Origin: Shewanella canadensis
GTDB lineage: Bacteria; Pseudomonadota; Gammaproteobacteria; Enterobacterales; Shewanellaceae
DNA length: 64,000 nt
Reading direction: 5' to 3'
Assembly: GCF_003966225.1 (NCBI RefSeq)
Contig: NZ_RXNU01000016.1
Location: forward strand, 45,562-109,561
The notes below the pieces were generated by a model. That model had not been told where the DNA came from and did no database searches. It worked only from the letters and a program-made list of their open reading frames with translations. Position numbers and translations under genes: made by a program. Positions 1 through 8,699 of this stretch are shown here, in pieces. Within the stretch, counting starts at the first letter, position 1. Each line of letters opens with the position of its first letter.

Positions 1-1171
1 TAATCGCGCGCCTTGCCCCTGTCGATGCCGATAAATTAGCGGGAAGGCCGTTATTGAACTTAGGATCCATCACCAGAGCCATCTGACGATCGATTAGATC
101 GGCGATATTTGCCACAGTATTTTTCATCGAATCCATGACAAAGGCGATGTGGCCACCATAGAAGTGACCGCCATGGAGAATATGCTCTCCTTCGGCGTCG
201 ACGATAGGGTTATCGTTGGCACTGTTTAACTCAGTTTCGATAAACTGACGCATGAAAGGCAGTGCGTCCTGTAATACCCCGATAATGTGCGGTGCGCAGC
301 GGATAGAGTATCTATCCTGGAGTCTATCTGAATTTCTTGGATGCTCATGATGATTGAGATCTTCGCGGATCCAGGCGGCTATCTGGTTTTGTCCCGGGTG
401 AGGCTTAGCGGCGAACAAGATATCATCGAAGTGGTTGGAATTCCCCTTCAGAGTCAGTGACGCCATCGCGGTGATGCGGCTCGCTAATCGACTAAGATAC
501 TGGGCTCTGTCATAGGCTAAACATGCCAGTGCCGTCATGACGGCGGTGCCATTCATGAGGGCTAACCCCTCTTTCGGGCGCAGTCTTAACGGGGTGATGT
601 TGAGCTTGGCATATACGTCGGAGGTGGGCTGACGCACACCTTCATAGATGACATCACGCTCGCCCACGAGTACCGCGGCCAGATAGGAGAGTGGGGTCAG
701 ATCGCCACTGGCTCCCACAGAACCCTCTTCCGGGATCACCGGAGTGATATTGAGGTTAAGTAAGGTTTCAATTCTCTGCAGTAGTTCGTAACTCACACCG
801 GATTTACCGACGGCGAGCGAGCTTAGGCGGCAAGCCATCACGGCGCGTGCCTGCATAGGGGAGAGTATTTCGCCTAAGCCACAGCCATGAAATCGAGTGA
901 GATGCAGGGGGAGTTCATGGACCAGATCCAGACCCACAGTAACCGTGCAAGAGTCGCCATAGCCGGTTGTGACACCATAGACCACCCCCTCCTCGTTAAG
1001 CAGGCTATCGATAAAGTTAGCCCCCTTTTGAATATAGGTTTGATAATCGTGACTTTCTTTTAACTTTGCCTTGGCGCCTCTGGCTACCGCAACGACGTCT
1101 TCCAGGGATAAGGCCCTGTGACCAAAATGAACAATCATCTCGTTTGGGTTTGATTGATTAGTCTGAGTCAT
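1..1171 (-). CDS. Aromatic amino acid ammonia-lyase (HAL/TAL family, MIO type) of the aryl polyene cluster, 3' end beyond window
   Basis: The frame is open from the ATG at 1171 to the left window edge, giving about 390 residues of a family usually near 510, so the C-terminus lies outside. The MIO-forming Ala-Ser-Gly is present (ASGDLTPL, residues 154-161), as are the catalytic Tyr loop (VYGVTTGYG, near residue 65) and a substrate-side segment HLTRFHGCGLG instead of the SHAAG of ordinary HutH. Near the edge the conserved LQDRYSIR and NSANDNP segments follow. Family knowledge: these enzymes deaminate histidine, tyrosine or phenylalanine to the acrylate. Its ATG directly follows the TAG of the upstream glycosyl/acyltransferase gene, so it belongs to the pigment operon, where it most likely supplies the aryl starter (for example 4-coumarate). 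Substrate is inferred from context; histidine catabolism is less likely because no other hut gene is present. Confidence 0.85.
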   Translation of the reverse strand, partial: MTQTNQSNPNEMIVHFGHRALSLEDVVAVARGAKAKLKESHDYQTYIQKGANFIDSLLNEEGVVYGVTTGYGDSCTVTVGLDLVHELPLHLTRFHGCGLGEILSPMQARAVMACRLSSLAVGKSGVSYELLQRIETLLNLNITPVIPEEGSVGASGDLTPLSYLAAVLVGERDVIYEGVRQPTSDVYAKLNITPLRLRPKEGLALMNGTAVMTALACLAYDRAQYLSRLASRITAMASLTLKGNSNHFDDILFAAKPHPGQNQIAAWIREDLNHHEHPRNSDRLQDRYSIRCAPHIIGVLQDALPFMRQFIETELNSANDNPIVDAEGEHILHGGHFYGGHIAFVMDSMKNTVANIADLIDRQMALVMDPKFNNGLPANLSASTGARRAI

Positions 1172-2875
1172 CTATTTATCTGTCCTGTCTTTACCCTGAA
1201 AATTGGTTCGCTGGATCTCGCTGTCCTTACGCCAAAAATCAAAAAAATTAAACCATTGCAGCGGTTCACGCCGCGCATAATATTCGAGTCGTGAGCTGTA
1301 GTTATTAACGGCGTCTTCGAGTCTCTGCATTCGGCCAGCTCTCGGGCCTTTCAGTGTATTCGAGAATGTTTCCAAGTGGACCCTGTAGCGCCCCTGCTCG
1401 CGAAGGCAAAACATCAGATATACGGGGCAATCGAGTAGCCCGGCAAGAATAAAAGGCCCCTGAGGGAAGGGAGCTTGTTTTCCCATGAAGGGGGCGTAGA
1501 TCACCCGGCCTTGGGTGTTCGATGAGGTTCTATCCCCGGCGATAACGACCAACTCTCCCTCTTCAATCTTCTGCTGTAGCAACATCGAGGTTGTCGGGCC
1601 TAAGTCGGTGACCTGAATAAGGTTAAGAGAACTATCCGGGTTGAGTTGTTTTAAGACGCGATTAAAGTTTTCGGCATTTTCCGTTAATACCATGACGTTC
1701 ACCTTGACTCGTTTCTGGTGAACGGAGATGGCGCGACATAACTCAAGGTTCCCCAGGTGAGAGACCAGTAACACCGCCCCCTGACCTGCCGCAAGTTGAT
1801 CGGCCAGAAGAGCGCGATTGGGAAAGTCCACCTGACTGAGTTGAATGCGATCGCACCATGCATCGATGCGATCTAAGGCCGCGTTACCGAAGGCAAGGAA
1901 GTGTTTGAGGCTTTGACGCCAGCCTACATTACCTTGTAGTTGTGGCTGGTTCGGATCATAGCTTTTTACCTGCTTCAGAAATGTGAGCGAGGCTTCTCTG
2001 GCGCTGCGACCCGTTAAGAAGAAATAGAAGATCACGGGGTACATGATGGCCCTGCATAGCCAGTGTCCGCCGAGTTTATAACTGGCAGCCAGTAATTTTA
2101 TGCCCCAATAACTGCCGCGCTCGGCGACTCCGGACCAATGAGTATCCCGGTTGTTCTTGATGAATCTCTGTGGCAGACGTTTTAGCATGCCGAAAAACAG
2201 TCGGGTGTGCATGCCTGAGATCCGCAGATTATCCCATAATCCCTGAAAGTGGCTGATGCCATCTTCGGGATAGATCACTTGTGTCGGTAGATGGATAACC
2301 TCTGTGCCAGCCCAGTGCAGGCGAACTAAAACTTCAATATCGAAGTCCATTCGCTCGCCTAAGGCCTGGCACAGGAAGAGCTTTTCGGTGGCGGCAAGCG
2401 GATAGACACGAAAGCCACACATGGAATCTTGTATATCGAAACTTAAGGTCTCAACCCAGACCCAGAAGTGGGTGAGATAGCGTGCGTAGAATCGACTCTT
2501 TGGCACAGAATCATCATATTGAGGCAGGCCGGAGATTAAGGCTTCGGGATTCGCCTCAGCCTTGGCTATCATGGCCGGGATATCATCTAAGTTATGCTGG
2601 CCATCGGCATCGACCTGAAGTGCATGGCTATAACCATCTTTATAGGCGGCTCGCAGTCCTGTGGTCACCGCGGCTCCTTTGCCACGGTTAAAGGGATGAT
2701 GTAATAGCGTTACCCATGAATACTTATCGGCAAGAGAGATTAACAGGTGCCGCGTTTCATCATTGCTGCCATCATCTACCAGGTAACAATGAAGATTGAG
2801 TTCAGCCAGTGATTCAAGGGTCTTCTCGATCGCAGCTTGATGATTGAAGTTCGGAATGACCAATGCTAATTGCAT
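1172..2875 (-). CDS. apeJ: Glycosyltransferase family 2 / LpxL-type acyltransferase fusion (ApeJ-like)
   Basis: A 567-residue two-domain protein. Residues 1 to about 240 are a GT-A glycosyltransferase, with VIPNFNHQ at the start, LVDDGSND as nucleotide-binding segment, NRGKGAAV, and QVDADGQHN as the DxD-type metal site. Residues about 300-540 are a lysophospholipid-acyltransferase domain of the LpxL/HtrB kind, with SHLGNLELCR (HX4E catalytic motif) and a later PFPQGPFILA segment. This fusion is typical of aryl polyene clusters, where it is thought to help attach the polyene to a membrane lipid or glycan. The start overlaps the stop of the dehydratase gene by one base and its TAG abuts the ATG of the ammonia-lyase. 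Exact acceptor and donor cannot be read from sequence. Confidence 0.85.
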   Translation of the reverse strand: MQLALVIPNFNHQAAIEKTLESLAELNLHCYLVDDGSNDETRHLLISLADKYSWVTLLHHPFNRGKGAAVTTGLRAAYKDGYSHALQVDADGQHNLDDIPAMIAKAEANPEALISGLPQYDDSVPKSRFYARYLTHFWVWVETLSFDIQDSMCGFRVYPLAATEKLFLCQALGERMDFDIEVLVRLHWAGTEVIHLPTQVIYPEDGISHFQGLWDNLRISGMHTRLFFGMLKRLPQRFIKNNRDTHWSGVAERGSYWGIKLLAASYKLGGHWLCRAIMYPVIFYFFLTGRSAREASLTFLKQVKSYDPNQPQLQGNVGWRQSLKHFLAFGNAALDRIDAWCDRIQLSQVDFPNRALLADQLAAGQGAVLLVSHLGNLELCRAISVHQKRVKVNVMVLTENAENFNRVLKQLNPDSSLNLIQVTDLGPTTSMLLQQKIEEGELVVIAGDRTSSNTQGRVIYAPFMGKQAPFPQGPFILAGLLDCPVYLMFCLREQGRYRVHLETFSNTLKGPRAGRMQRLEDAVNNYSSRLEYYARREPLQWFNFFDFWRKDSEIQRTNFQGKDRTDK

Positions 2876-3252
2876 CAGCTGGCCTCTGTATCGGCTACGG
2901 CTGGGGAACCAAGCAAGATCCGACCCGACGCGAAGCGCTTTTCATCATCAAAATAGCTAAAGAGTAATTTTGTTTTACTGCTGTTTTGAGAGATTTTCAG
3001 GTTGACCTCTGAGTTTGGCAGCATTAATTGCTGAAACTTGAGCACCTCTAAGCTGGCAACATCAACAGGATAGTTGAAATGCTCACACCCCATACGAATC
3101 GCCCAGTCTAACTGAGTCACCCCCGGCAGTACGGCTTGTTCGGGAAAGTGGCCGTCAAAAAATGGTAAGTCAGCGTCGATGAATATGCGCCATTCTACGG
3201 CTTCGCCTTGAATGTCTGTCGAGATGACTCTGGGCAGCTTGGATTTAATCAT
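2875..3252 (-). CDS. apeI: Hotdog-fold 3-hydroxyacyl-ACP dehydratase (ApeI-like)
   Basis: A 125-residue single hotdog domain with the FabA/FabZ signature FFDGHFPEQAVLPGV (residues about 31-45), whose His is the catalytic base in the family. It would dehydrate the 3-hydroxyacyl-ACP intermediate in each polyene elongation round. It overlaps the ligase gene by 8 bases and the following glycosyl/acyltransferase by one base, so translation is coupled. A divergent FabZ copy for ordinary fatty acids is unlikely given the pigment-cluster context. Confidence 0.82.
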   Translation of the reverse strand: MIKSKLPRVISTDIQGEAVEWRIFIDADLPFFDGHFPEQAVLPGVTQLDWAIRMGCEHFNYPVDVASLEVLKFQQLMLPNSEVNLKISQNSSKTKLLFSYFDDEKRFASGRILLGSPAVADTEAS

Positions 3253-4624
3253 GTTCGAATAACTCAGATAATTGATTGGCTAGTCTTTTCCCCTGAGAAT
3301 TTACGGGAACAATTTCGGGGTAACGCCATCGTCTGGGCAGGGTGACCCTTTCGAACTGAGTCAACAGATGCGCTTTAAACAGGTTATTCAGGCTGAGCTT
3401 TCCCTCGGCCTCTAACTGCTCTTTGCCCTGCTGAGATAACTCAATGACGGCGCCAAGTTGGGTACGTGGCTGATCTAGGACAAGTAGCGCCGCCTGACTG
3501 ATCAATGGATGGCTCTCTAACAGGGCCTCCATCTGCACCAGTGACAGCCGTTTCTCTTCGATTTTGACTACCCGGTCGAGTCGCCCCTGCAACTGGAACT
3601 CACCAGGCTTGAGAAGAGTAATTTTATCTTCGCATCTCAGCCATTCATCATTCTCAAGATAGGGTGATTTAAGCAGTAATGCGCCATCTTTATTATCTTG
3701 GCGGATCTCAATGCTGTCGAACACACGCCAAGGTTGATCTTGTTGAGTCTGTCTGCGGTAGGCTATTCCACCAGTTTCTGTGCTGCCGAATACTTCGATG
3801 GGCTGTCGTCCATAACAGTGGGTGATACCTTTGGCCGCCTCGAAATTAAGCGGTCCGCCTGAGCTGAATACCAGGCTTGGCGATCTTAACTGGCGTTCGT
3901 TATCCAATGATTCCGGAAGACGGGATAATTGAGCCGGGCTGCTGATCAAGCAAAGATTCGGGAATAAACTCGTGTAATAGGTCAGCGTTTCCGGGTATTC
4001 GACGATATTGCTCAGGAATGGACGGCTGGCCGCCAATGGCCACAGAATTTTAAACAGCAGTCCATAGATGTGTTGATGAGAAACGGTCGATATCACGCTG
4101 CAGTGCGGAAGATGCTTGGCGAAGGTATTCTCAAGGATGCTGACTTCGGCATCTAACTGCTCGAGTGTTTTACATACGGCTTTGGGGTGACCGCTACTGC
4201 CGGAAGTAAAGAGGATTAGCTTCCCGTAATTGTCACATTTTGGCCAGACGTTATTGGTTCCATGGAGGTCTTTCTTCAGCATGATGAAGGCTTTGCCTTC
4301 ACATAGAGGCTGATCAGAGATGACCCCGTCGAACTCATGGGTTATCTCGCTCAAGGTCCCGGTTTGAGTGTTTGATGGCAGGATTATCTCTTTGCCCGCA
4401 AGCAGTGCGGCACATAATCCCACAGCAAACAGGTCGCTACTTTCACATGCCAGTAACCAACGCTGTGATTGTGATTGGAGCAGTTGCTGGTGGACATTGG
4501 CAACTTGGCTCGTGAAGGCTGCACCGTTGACAATATCATGGTGATTGAAGCTGATAAGTTGTTGGCTCGATGGCCCCTTGGATAACCAAGATTTTAATAA
4601 CTCTGTCATGACTTTTTTAACCAA
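3245..4624 (-). CDS. apeH: AMP-dependent aryl/acyl-ACP ligase (ApeH-like)
   Basis: A 459-residue ANL-superfamily adenylating enzyme, short for the superfamily. The AMP-binding loop LFTSGSSGHPKAV lies near residues 137-149, FGSTETGGIAYR is the A5 motif and GRLDRVVKIEEKRLSL is the A8 hinge. In aryl polyene pathways the equivalent enzyme activates the aryl acid starter and loads it on the dedicated ACP. It overlaps the membrane-protein gene upstream by 19 bases and the dehydratase gene downstream by 8 bases. Likely substrate is the acrylate made by the adjacent ammonia-lyase (inference). Confidence 0.82.
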   Translation of the reverse strand: MVKKVMTELLKSWLSKGPSSQQLISFNHHDIVNGAAFTSQVANVHQQLLQSQSQRWLLACESSDLFAVGLCAALLAGKEIILPSNTQTGTLSEITHEFDGVISDQPLCEGKAFIMLKKDLHGTNNVWPKCDNYGKLILFTSGSSGHPKAVCKTLEQLDAEVSILENTFAKHLPHCSVISTVSHQHIYGLLFKILWPLAASRPFLSNIVEYPETLTYYTSLFPNLCLISSPAQLSRLPESLDNERQLRSPSLVFSSGGPLNFEAAKGITHCYGRQPIEVFGSTETGGIAYRRQTQQDQPWRVFDSIEIRQDNKDGALLLKSPYLENDEWLRCEDKITLLKPGEFQLQGRLDRVVKIEEKRLSLVQMEALLESHPLISQAALLVLDQPRTQLGAVIELSQQGKEQLEAEGKLSLNNLFKAHLLTQFERVTLPRRWRYPEIVPVNSQGKRLANQLSELFEHD

Positions 4625-5154
4625 ATAGTTCTATACAACCACTCGCCACCAAGTAGCGAACCTATGAGCAGGTAAGCGATAAGTCCGTTATACAGCGTCC
4701 ATATTTCCAAACTGGAATAGTTCGCGGTATAGAGGGCTACGACACCATTGAAAATAAATAAGCCACACCAGATTAGCGTGACTTTTTGCAAATAAGGGAT
4801 CGCTTCATCGGGAAGGTCGGGTTCTTTCAACCTGGCGAGTCGTTCAATCATACTCGGTCCCGATTTTAGCGAATAGCCGAACAAAAATAGCATGCTAAGG
4901 TTAATCACCACCGGATAGTAAAGTAACCAATCATGCCTCTTTGCGATAAAGCTCCCGGCCGTTAATCCTATGCCGACCAATACCGGCAGAACCATCGACT
5001 TTACCTGTTGTTTTTGTATCAGCAACCGCAGAATTAAAAAAAGGCAAAGTACCATGGCTATGGAGCCTGCCGGCAAATAGTTGAGTCCAAAATACACGGC
5101 GAAAGGATAGCCGAGTAATAAGAGACTGGTGACTATTTGTAAAAAAAAGCGCAT
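4606..5154 (-). CDS. apeG: Aryl polyene cluster integral membrane protein (ApeG-like)
   Basis: A 182-residue hydrophobic protein with about five to six predicted membrane segments (for example residues 5-27, 30-48, 55-70, 78-96, 126-147 and 155-172), no signal peptide and no recognisable catalytic motif. Position between the ACP pair and the ligase matches the conserved small inner-membrane protein of aryl polyene clusters. Its start overlaps the stop of the upstream ACP by one base and its end overlaps the ligase start by 19 bases. Function is unknown; a role in membrane anchoring or transfer of the polyene is only a guess. Confidence 0.72.
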   Translation of the reverse strand: MRFFLQIVTSLLLLGYPFAVYFGLNYLPAGSIAMVLCLFLILRLLIQKQQVKSMVLPVLVGIGLTAGSFIAKRHDWLLYYPVVINLSMLFLFGYSLKSGPSMIERLARLKEPDLPDEAIPYLQKVTLIWCGLFIFNGVVALYTANYSSLEIWTLYNGLIAYLLIGSLLGGEWLYRTIWLKKS

Positions 5155-5402
5155 CAGCCTTTAGTCAGCCCTTCGATGGCGGTAACCACATCATCGACAG
5201 TTCGTACAGCTTTAAACTCTTCCGGCTTAATTTTCTTCCCTGTCATCTGCTGCAGCTTGATGACTAAGTCAACGGCATCGATGCTGTCCAGATCTAACTC
5301 TTGATAGAGAGATGCTTCAAGGGTGATATCTTCGGCTTCGATTTCAAACTCATCGACTAAGATCTGAGTCAAGGCTTCAAGAATTTGTTCACGACTTTGC
5401 AT
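5154..5402 (-). CDS. apeF: Acyl carrier protein of the aryl polyene cluster (ApeF-like)
   Basis: An 82-residue acidic helical carrier protein. The phosphopantetheine site is the Ser in ELDLDSIDAVDLV (residues about 34-46). It is the second of two consecutive ACP genes, 8 bases downstream of the first. Two ACPs in tandem are characteristic of aryl polyene clusters, one usually serving starter loading and one elongation; which is which cannot be told here. Confidence 0.85.
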   Translation of the reverse strand: MQSREQILEALTQILVDEFEIEAEDITLEASLYQELDLDSIDAVDLVIKLQQMTGKKIKPEEFKAVRTVDDVVTAIEGLTKG

Positions 5403-5410
5403 AATGTCTC

Positions 5411-5665
5411 CTAAGCTCGCTGAGATTCAATAAAGCTAGCCAAGTTGGCCACGCTATAAAAATGTGCTTTAGTGGCTTCAGAGTTCGCTTCGATTTTTAC
5501 ATCGAATCGCTTTTTAATCGCTAGGCCTAGTTCCAGCGCATCGATTGAGTCCAGCCCTAAGCCTTCTCCAAATAGTGCTGCATCAGTTTCAATATCATCG
5601 ATGCTGACGTCTTCAAGATCTAAGCAATCTATGATTAATTGTTTTATTTCGTTGTGTAAGCTCAT
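5411..5665 (-). CDS. apeE: Acyl carrier protein of the aryl polyene cluster (ApeE-like)
   Basis: An 84-residue carrier protein with the phosphopantetheine Ser in GLGLDSIDALELGL (residues about 35-48). It follows the acyltransferase gene by 3 bases and precedes the second ACP by 8 bases. It differs clearly in sequence from that neighbour, so the pair is not a recent duplication and probably has divided roles. Confidence 0.85.
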   Translation of the reverse strand: MSLHNEIKQLIIDCLDLEDVSIDDIETDAALFGEGLGLDSIDALELGLAIKKRFDVKIEANSEATKAHFYSVANLASFIESQRA

Positions 5666-5668
5666 AAT

Positions 5669-6460
5669 TTATTTAAGTTCTTTTTTAAAGTGATCTTCAA
5701 GATCCCGTGTAAGTAGACGCGCCATTTTTGCATCGCCACCGGCTTGTGTATCATACCTGATGTGATCGATAGTTTCGCCTACTTCAACACGCATCCCTAT
5801 GGTGCGACGGGGGATTTCATACCAGGCTTCCTGCTTAGTTAAGCCTGATGCATTGGTATGAAGAATGACAGGTAAAATATCTGTCTTGGTTCTCAGTGCG
5901 ATATTGGCAGCACCTCGGGCAAAATCATTGATAACACTGCCAAGGACGGTGCGTGTGCCCTCCGGGAAAATGATTAAGTTTGTCCCGCTATCTAACACTT
6001 GTTTGCAATCAAGTAGAAGTAATTCAGCACCACGATTTGGTATGTAACCTGCGCAGGCCACAACGCCTCGCATAAAAGGGTTTCGCCAGATACCTTGTTT
6101 AACGATGCATCCGGCATTTGGCATTAAGCTTATCAACACCACGACATCGACCAAGGTAGGATGATTAATGACAACCACCTTGCCTCTCGCCTCGCTCAGA
6201 CGTACTTTGTTAACCGGGGTCACTTTTATGACTCCGGCCCAGGAGAGCATATGAACGAAACCCCGAAACATAATATGTACGGCTTTTTGTACCCGACTAA
6301 CTCTTTGCTCTCTTGTGCCCGGCCAAAACCTCAGAAGAGGCAAGATGGTTAGCGAGGTTAACAGGCCGCCGAGCCCGAAGACGATATAGCAGCTAACTCC
6401 TCCTAACCATCTGGGAATGTACGCGATGCCGGTGAGTCTCTTTGCCGGAGCGTTATCCAA
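5669..6460 (-). CDS. apeD: PlsC-type 1-acylglycerol-3-phosphate acyltransferase family protein (ApeD-like)
   Basis: A 263-residue membrane acyltransferase. Hydrophobic segments near residues 20-45 and 65-80 precede the catalytic NHPTLVDVV (HX4D, residues about 99-107) and the acceptor motif FPEGTRT (about 165-171). It overlaps the ketosynthase-like gene upstream by 8 bases. In aryl polyene clusters this enzyme is believed to transfer the finished polyene onto an acceptor lipid; the specific acceptor is unknown. Confidence 0.82.
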   Translation of the reverse strand: MDNAPAKRLTGIAYIPRWLGGVSCYIVFGLGGLLTSLTILPLLRFWPGTREQRVSRVQKAVHIMFRGFVHMLSWAGVIKVTPVNKVRLSEARGKVVVINHPTLVDVVVLISLMPNAGCIVKQGIWRNPFMRGVVACAGYIPNRGAELLLLDCKQVLDSGTNLIIFPEGTRTVLGSVINDFARGAANIALRTKTDILPVILHTNASGLTKQEAWYEIPRRTIGMRVEVGETIDHIRYDTQAGGDAKMARLLTRDLEDHFKKELK

Positions 6461-7169
6461 AACTTAACTGCCAATGGTGCTTAGATAGTGATCCACTCAG
6501 GGGCTGTTTTGTCGCCAGACTATGAAGGAGGTCTCCATAATTCACATCCTCTGCCGAAGAGGTATTGTCTATGGTGAGCTGTGGCTGACCAGGCGCCGGT
6601 GCTGCGAGCGTCAATACGAAGGCCATAGAGAGCGGCAGTTCCGGCTCATTGGTGAATTGACTATAAACCTGTGGAACCGGTTCATCCCCAAAGACAAGCA
6701 GGAGTGGAGTGGGGTCTTCGTGAAGCTGGGCGTAAGCCTCTATCAGTGCTTGATAAAGCGTCTCAGAACCTGCGGCAATCGAGGTAGAGGAGGAGCGGTT
6801 TCCCTTAAGTATGCTGTAGATCCCACTGGCGGTATTATGGACCGACTGGCTAAACGCCGTGGGAGAAAGGGCCTCTCGATTTACGACATTATCAAGCAGT
6901 CCTAAGGTGCGATTTAGCTCTCCATGCCTGGAGGAGAAGATGGTACGGCATTGCTGCGGTGCATCACATTGAAAAGCGGCTTCGAGTTGCATCTTGGTCA
7001 GAGCGCTATAGCGCCTGCGTTGCATAGCCGGAACTTGTGCCAATTTTGGAGCATTGGGCAGATCTGAATCATGAGATAATCTTGCTTCTTGCCAATTTTG
7101 CCAATCGGTGGCTTGTTGGTATCGAGGTGACCAAGCGCCCCAAGAACAAATAGTAAATATTAATTGCAC
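6453..7169 (-). CDS. apeC: Beta-ketoacyl synthase-like chain-length factor (ApeC-like), first gene of the pigment operon
   Basis: A 238-residue protein resembling the N-terminal part of a ketosynthase, recognised by SPTAFSQSVHNTASGIYSI (near residues 105-123) and AAGSETLYQALIEA. It is much shorter than a full ketosynthase of about 400 residues, as is normal for this cluster-specific subunit, which in studied aryl polyene systems partners a catalytic ketosynthase encoded elsewhere in the cluster. The start codon is GTG at 7169, with an AGAGG Shine-Dalgarno lying inside the first copy of the tandem repeat just upstream. The catalytic ketosynthase, ketoreductase, transporter and further genes are not in the window and should lie to the left. 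Confidence 0.78.
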   Translation of the reverse strand: MQLIFTICSWGAWSPRYQQATDWQNWQEARLSHDSDLPNAPKLAQVPAMQRRRYSALTKMQLEAAFQCDAPQQCRTIFSSRHGELNRTLGLLDNVVNREALSPTAFSQSVHNTASGIYSILKGNRSSSTSIAAGSETLYQALIEAYAQLHEDPTPLLLVFGDEPVPQVYSQFTNEPELPLSMAFVLTLAAPAPGQPQLTIDNTSSAEDVNYGDLLHSLATKQPLSGSLSKHHWQLSFG

Positions 7170-7175
7170 CGCTTT

Positions 7176-7525
7176 GCCTCTGATATGACGATTAAGCCTA
7201 GGTTATCCATAACGATATAAATTTGAAAAACTCTCATATTCAGACTGGCAAGACAACTGCCATATCCGATTTATCCTGCACCAGGTCTACGCCTCTGATG
7301 TGACGATTGAGTCCGGGTTATCCATAACGGGAAAAATTTGAGAAAAATTCTAATATTCAGACTGGCAAGACTACTGCCATATCCGATTTATCCTGCACCA
7401 GGTCTACGCCTCTGATATGACGATTGAGTCCGGGTTGTCCATAACGAGTAATATCAGAGTTGCAATACCCTAATCTTCAATCGCCATATGCGATTTATTC
7501 TACACCAGATTAATGCCGATGATGA
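7176..7525. repeat. Three tandem copies of a ~116-bp repeat forming the leader of the pigment operon
   Basis: Copies begin with GCCTCTGAT at 7176, 7291 and 7408 (spacing 115 and 117 bp). The first two are very similar over their whole length; the third decays after about 50 bases. Shared blocks include ATTCAGACTGGCAAGAC, GCCATATCCGATTTATCCTG and CACCAGGTCTAC. Each copy holds a dyad GTTATCCATAAC at 7202-7213 and 7317-7328, or GTTGTCCATAAC at 7434-7445. The copy nearest apeC also provides its Shine-Dalgarno. There is no ORF in the block, which lies between apeC and the DUF3014 gene. It could be a multi-operator regulatory region or just a slipped duplication. Confidence 0.85.
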
Positions 7526-7591
7526 AGCGTTTTGGGTTATAGGTGTTGTGATAATGTATCGAAGGGGGCTGAAGATTTTTGAGACTGTTTT

Positions 7592-7619
7592 TAACCTGCA
7601 GCGCGGGGGCTGCAGGTTA
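7592..7619. other. Strong stem-loop downstream of the DUF3014 gene
   Basis: A perfect 11-bp stem, TAACCTGCAGC at 7592-7602 against GCTGCAGGTTA at 7609-7619, around a 6-base GC-rich loop. It sits 26 bases past the end of the DUF3014 gene. Neither strand shows a T-run after the stem, so it is not a textbook intrinsic terminator; it may protect the mRNA 3' end. Confidence 0.6.
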
Positions 7620-7644
7620 CATTCGATGGATGAGGTTAACGCGA

Positions 7645-8514
7645 TTAATTAGCTAGATGCTTCTTTAGTCTACGAAGCGCTGCTTTCACTTTCTTGCTAT
7701 TTTCAGGCCCCATACGCACTAATAATTTTTGCGCATTAGGAAGGGCTTCAAGTTTAGGATCGATGAATTGATAGTTAACGCTGACACCATCAAGCTCTAT
7801 GGGTTGCTCAATAATCGGCGCCGCCAGCATGATGTCGATGGCTTCTAGCATGCGCTCATTAAAGCTCATGTCACCATAACCTAACTCCTCAAATGCCTCA
7901 GATAACAGCGGGGTCAGCTCTTTATAGGTGGCAGCAAGTTGCACCTCATTTAAGTTGGCAACAAAATCGGCGTAAAGATCGTACCTGTGGTAGCTGTCTG
8001 GATTAAGGTAAGTTTTATTGGTGATATCTGAAACGGTAAAGACTCTGTCGGGTCCTTTAAGCGGACTGACCTTGCGAGCGAGTTCTCCCTGCGCCAAGTT
8101 ATCGACAAACACCACAAAATGTCTCACGAGATCTTTTTCGACCAGCATGGGCTCAATCGCCATACCATCGGCCATCACGACCGTCTTGTTATGAACAAAA
8201 CTATCACTCTCTTCCAACGTCGGCAGAGATTCGATCTCTGGCTGAGGGGTCTCAACCACCTCTATTTCCGGCTCGATGGCAGCCTCTATCTCTGGTTCCG
8301 GGATATCGGCAATGGTGACGAGAGGCTCTTCGGGGAGCACGTCCGGTATTTCAACGGCGGCTCTCTCTTGTGGTTGTAACGCCTCTGTATCGCTGAAATA
8401 GTAATAAGCTCCACCGGAGATGAGTACCACAACGGCCAGGGCTATGATTGCTATGGTATTGGCACCGGTAGACTTTTCTTGCGGTGCTATTCTATCTTCT
8501 TGAGTAACTTGCAT
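7645..8514 (-). CDS. DUF3014 family membrane-anchored protein
   Basis: A 289-residue protein with a short cytoplasmic N-terminus, one membrane anchor (about residues 22-42), a Pro/Glu-rich linker (about 48-100) and a C-terminal domain (about 100-285) that I recognise as DUF3014 from LVRHFVVFVDNLAQGELARK, NPDSYHRYDLYADFV and the ALRRLKK end. The predicted topology places the domain in the periplasm. Function unknown. It is a single-gene unit between the pigment operon leader and recG, in the same direction. The linker richness (repeated EPEIE) suggests a flexible spacer across the periplasm. Confidence 0.75.
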   Translation of the reverse strand: MQVTQEDRIAPQEKSTGANTIAIIALAVVVLISGGAYYYFSDTEALQPQERAAVEIPDVLPEEPLVTIADIPEPEIEAAIEPEIEVVETPQPEIESLPTLEESDSFVHNKTVVMADGMAIEPMLVEKDLVRHFVVFVDNLAQGELARKVSPLKGPDRVFTVSDITNKTYLNPDSYHRYDLYADFVANLNEVQLAATYKELTPLLSEAFEELGYGDMSFNERMLEAIDIMLAAPIIEQPIELDGVSVNYQFIDPKLEALPNAQKLLVRMGPENSKKVKAALRRLKKHLAN

Positions 8515-8699
8515 TTAACATCCTTTGAAAGTTCGACTCGGTTAGGGGAGGCCTATTTTCAGGCTCAATACCAAAGAGAAAAGAAGGTATCACTCCATTT
8601 TGCAAAATTCAGCGGTCTTGTCTAGGGAAGTCAGCTGAAATAAAAAATAATTAATCTGAAAGTGTGTATTAAGCGGCGATTATTTAACCCGGCGGTGCG

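Noticed and set aside
7592..7619. Intrinsic terminator interpretation of the 11-bp stem
   Set aside because: No T-run follows the stem on either strand; kept only as a stem-loop.
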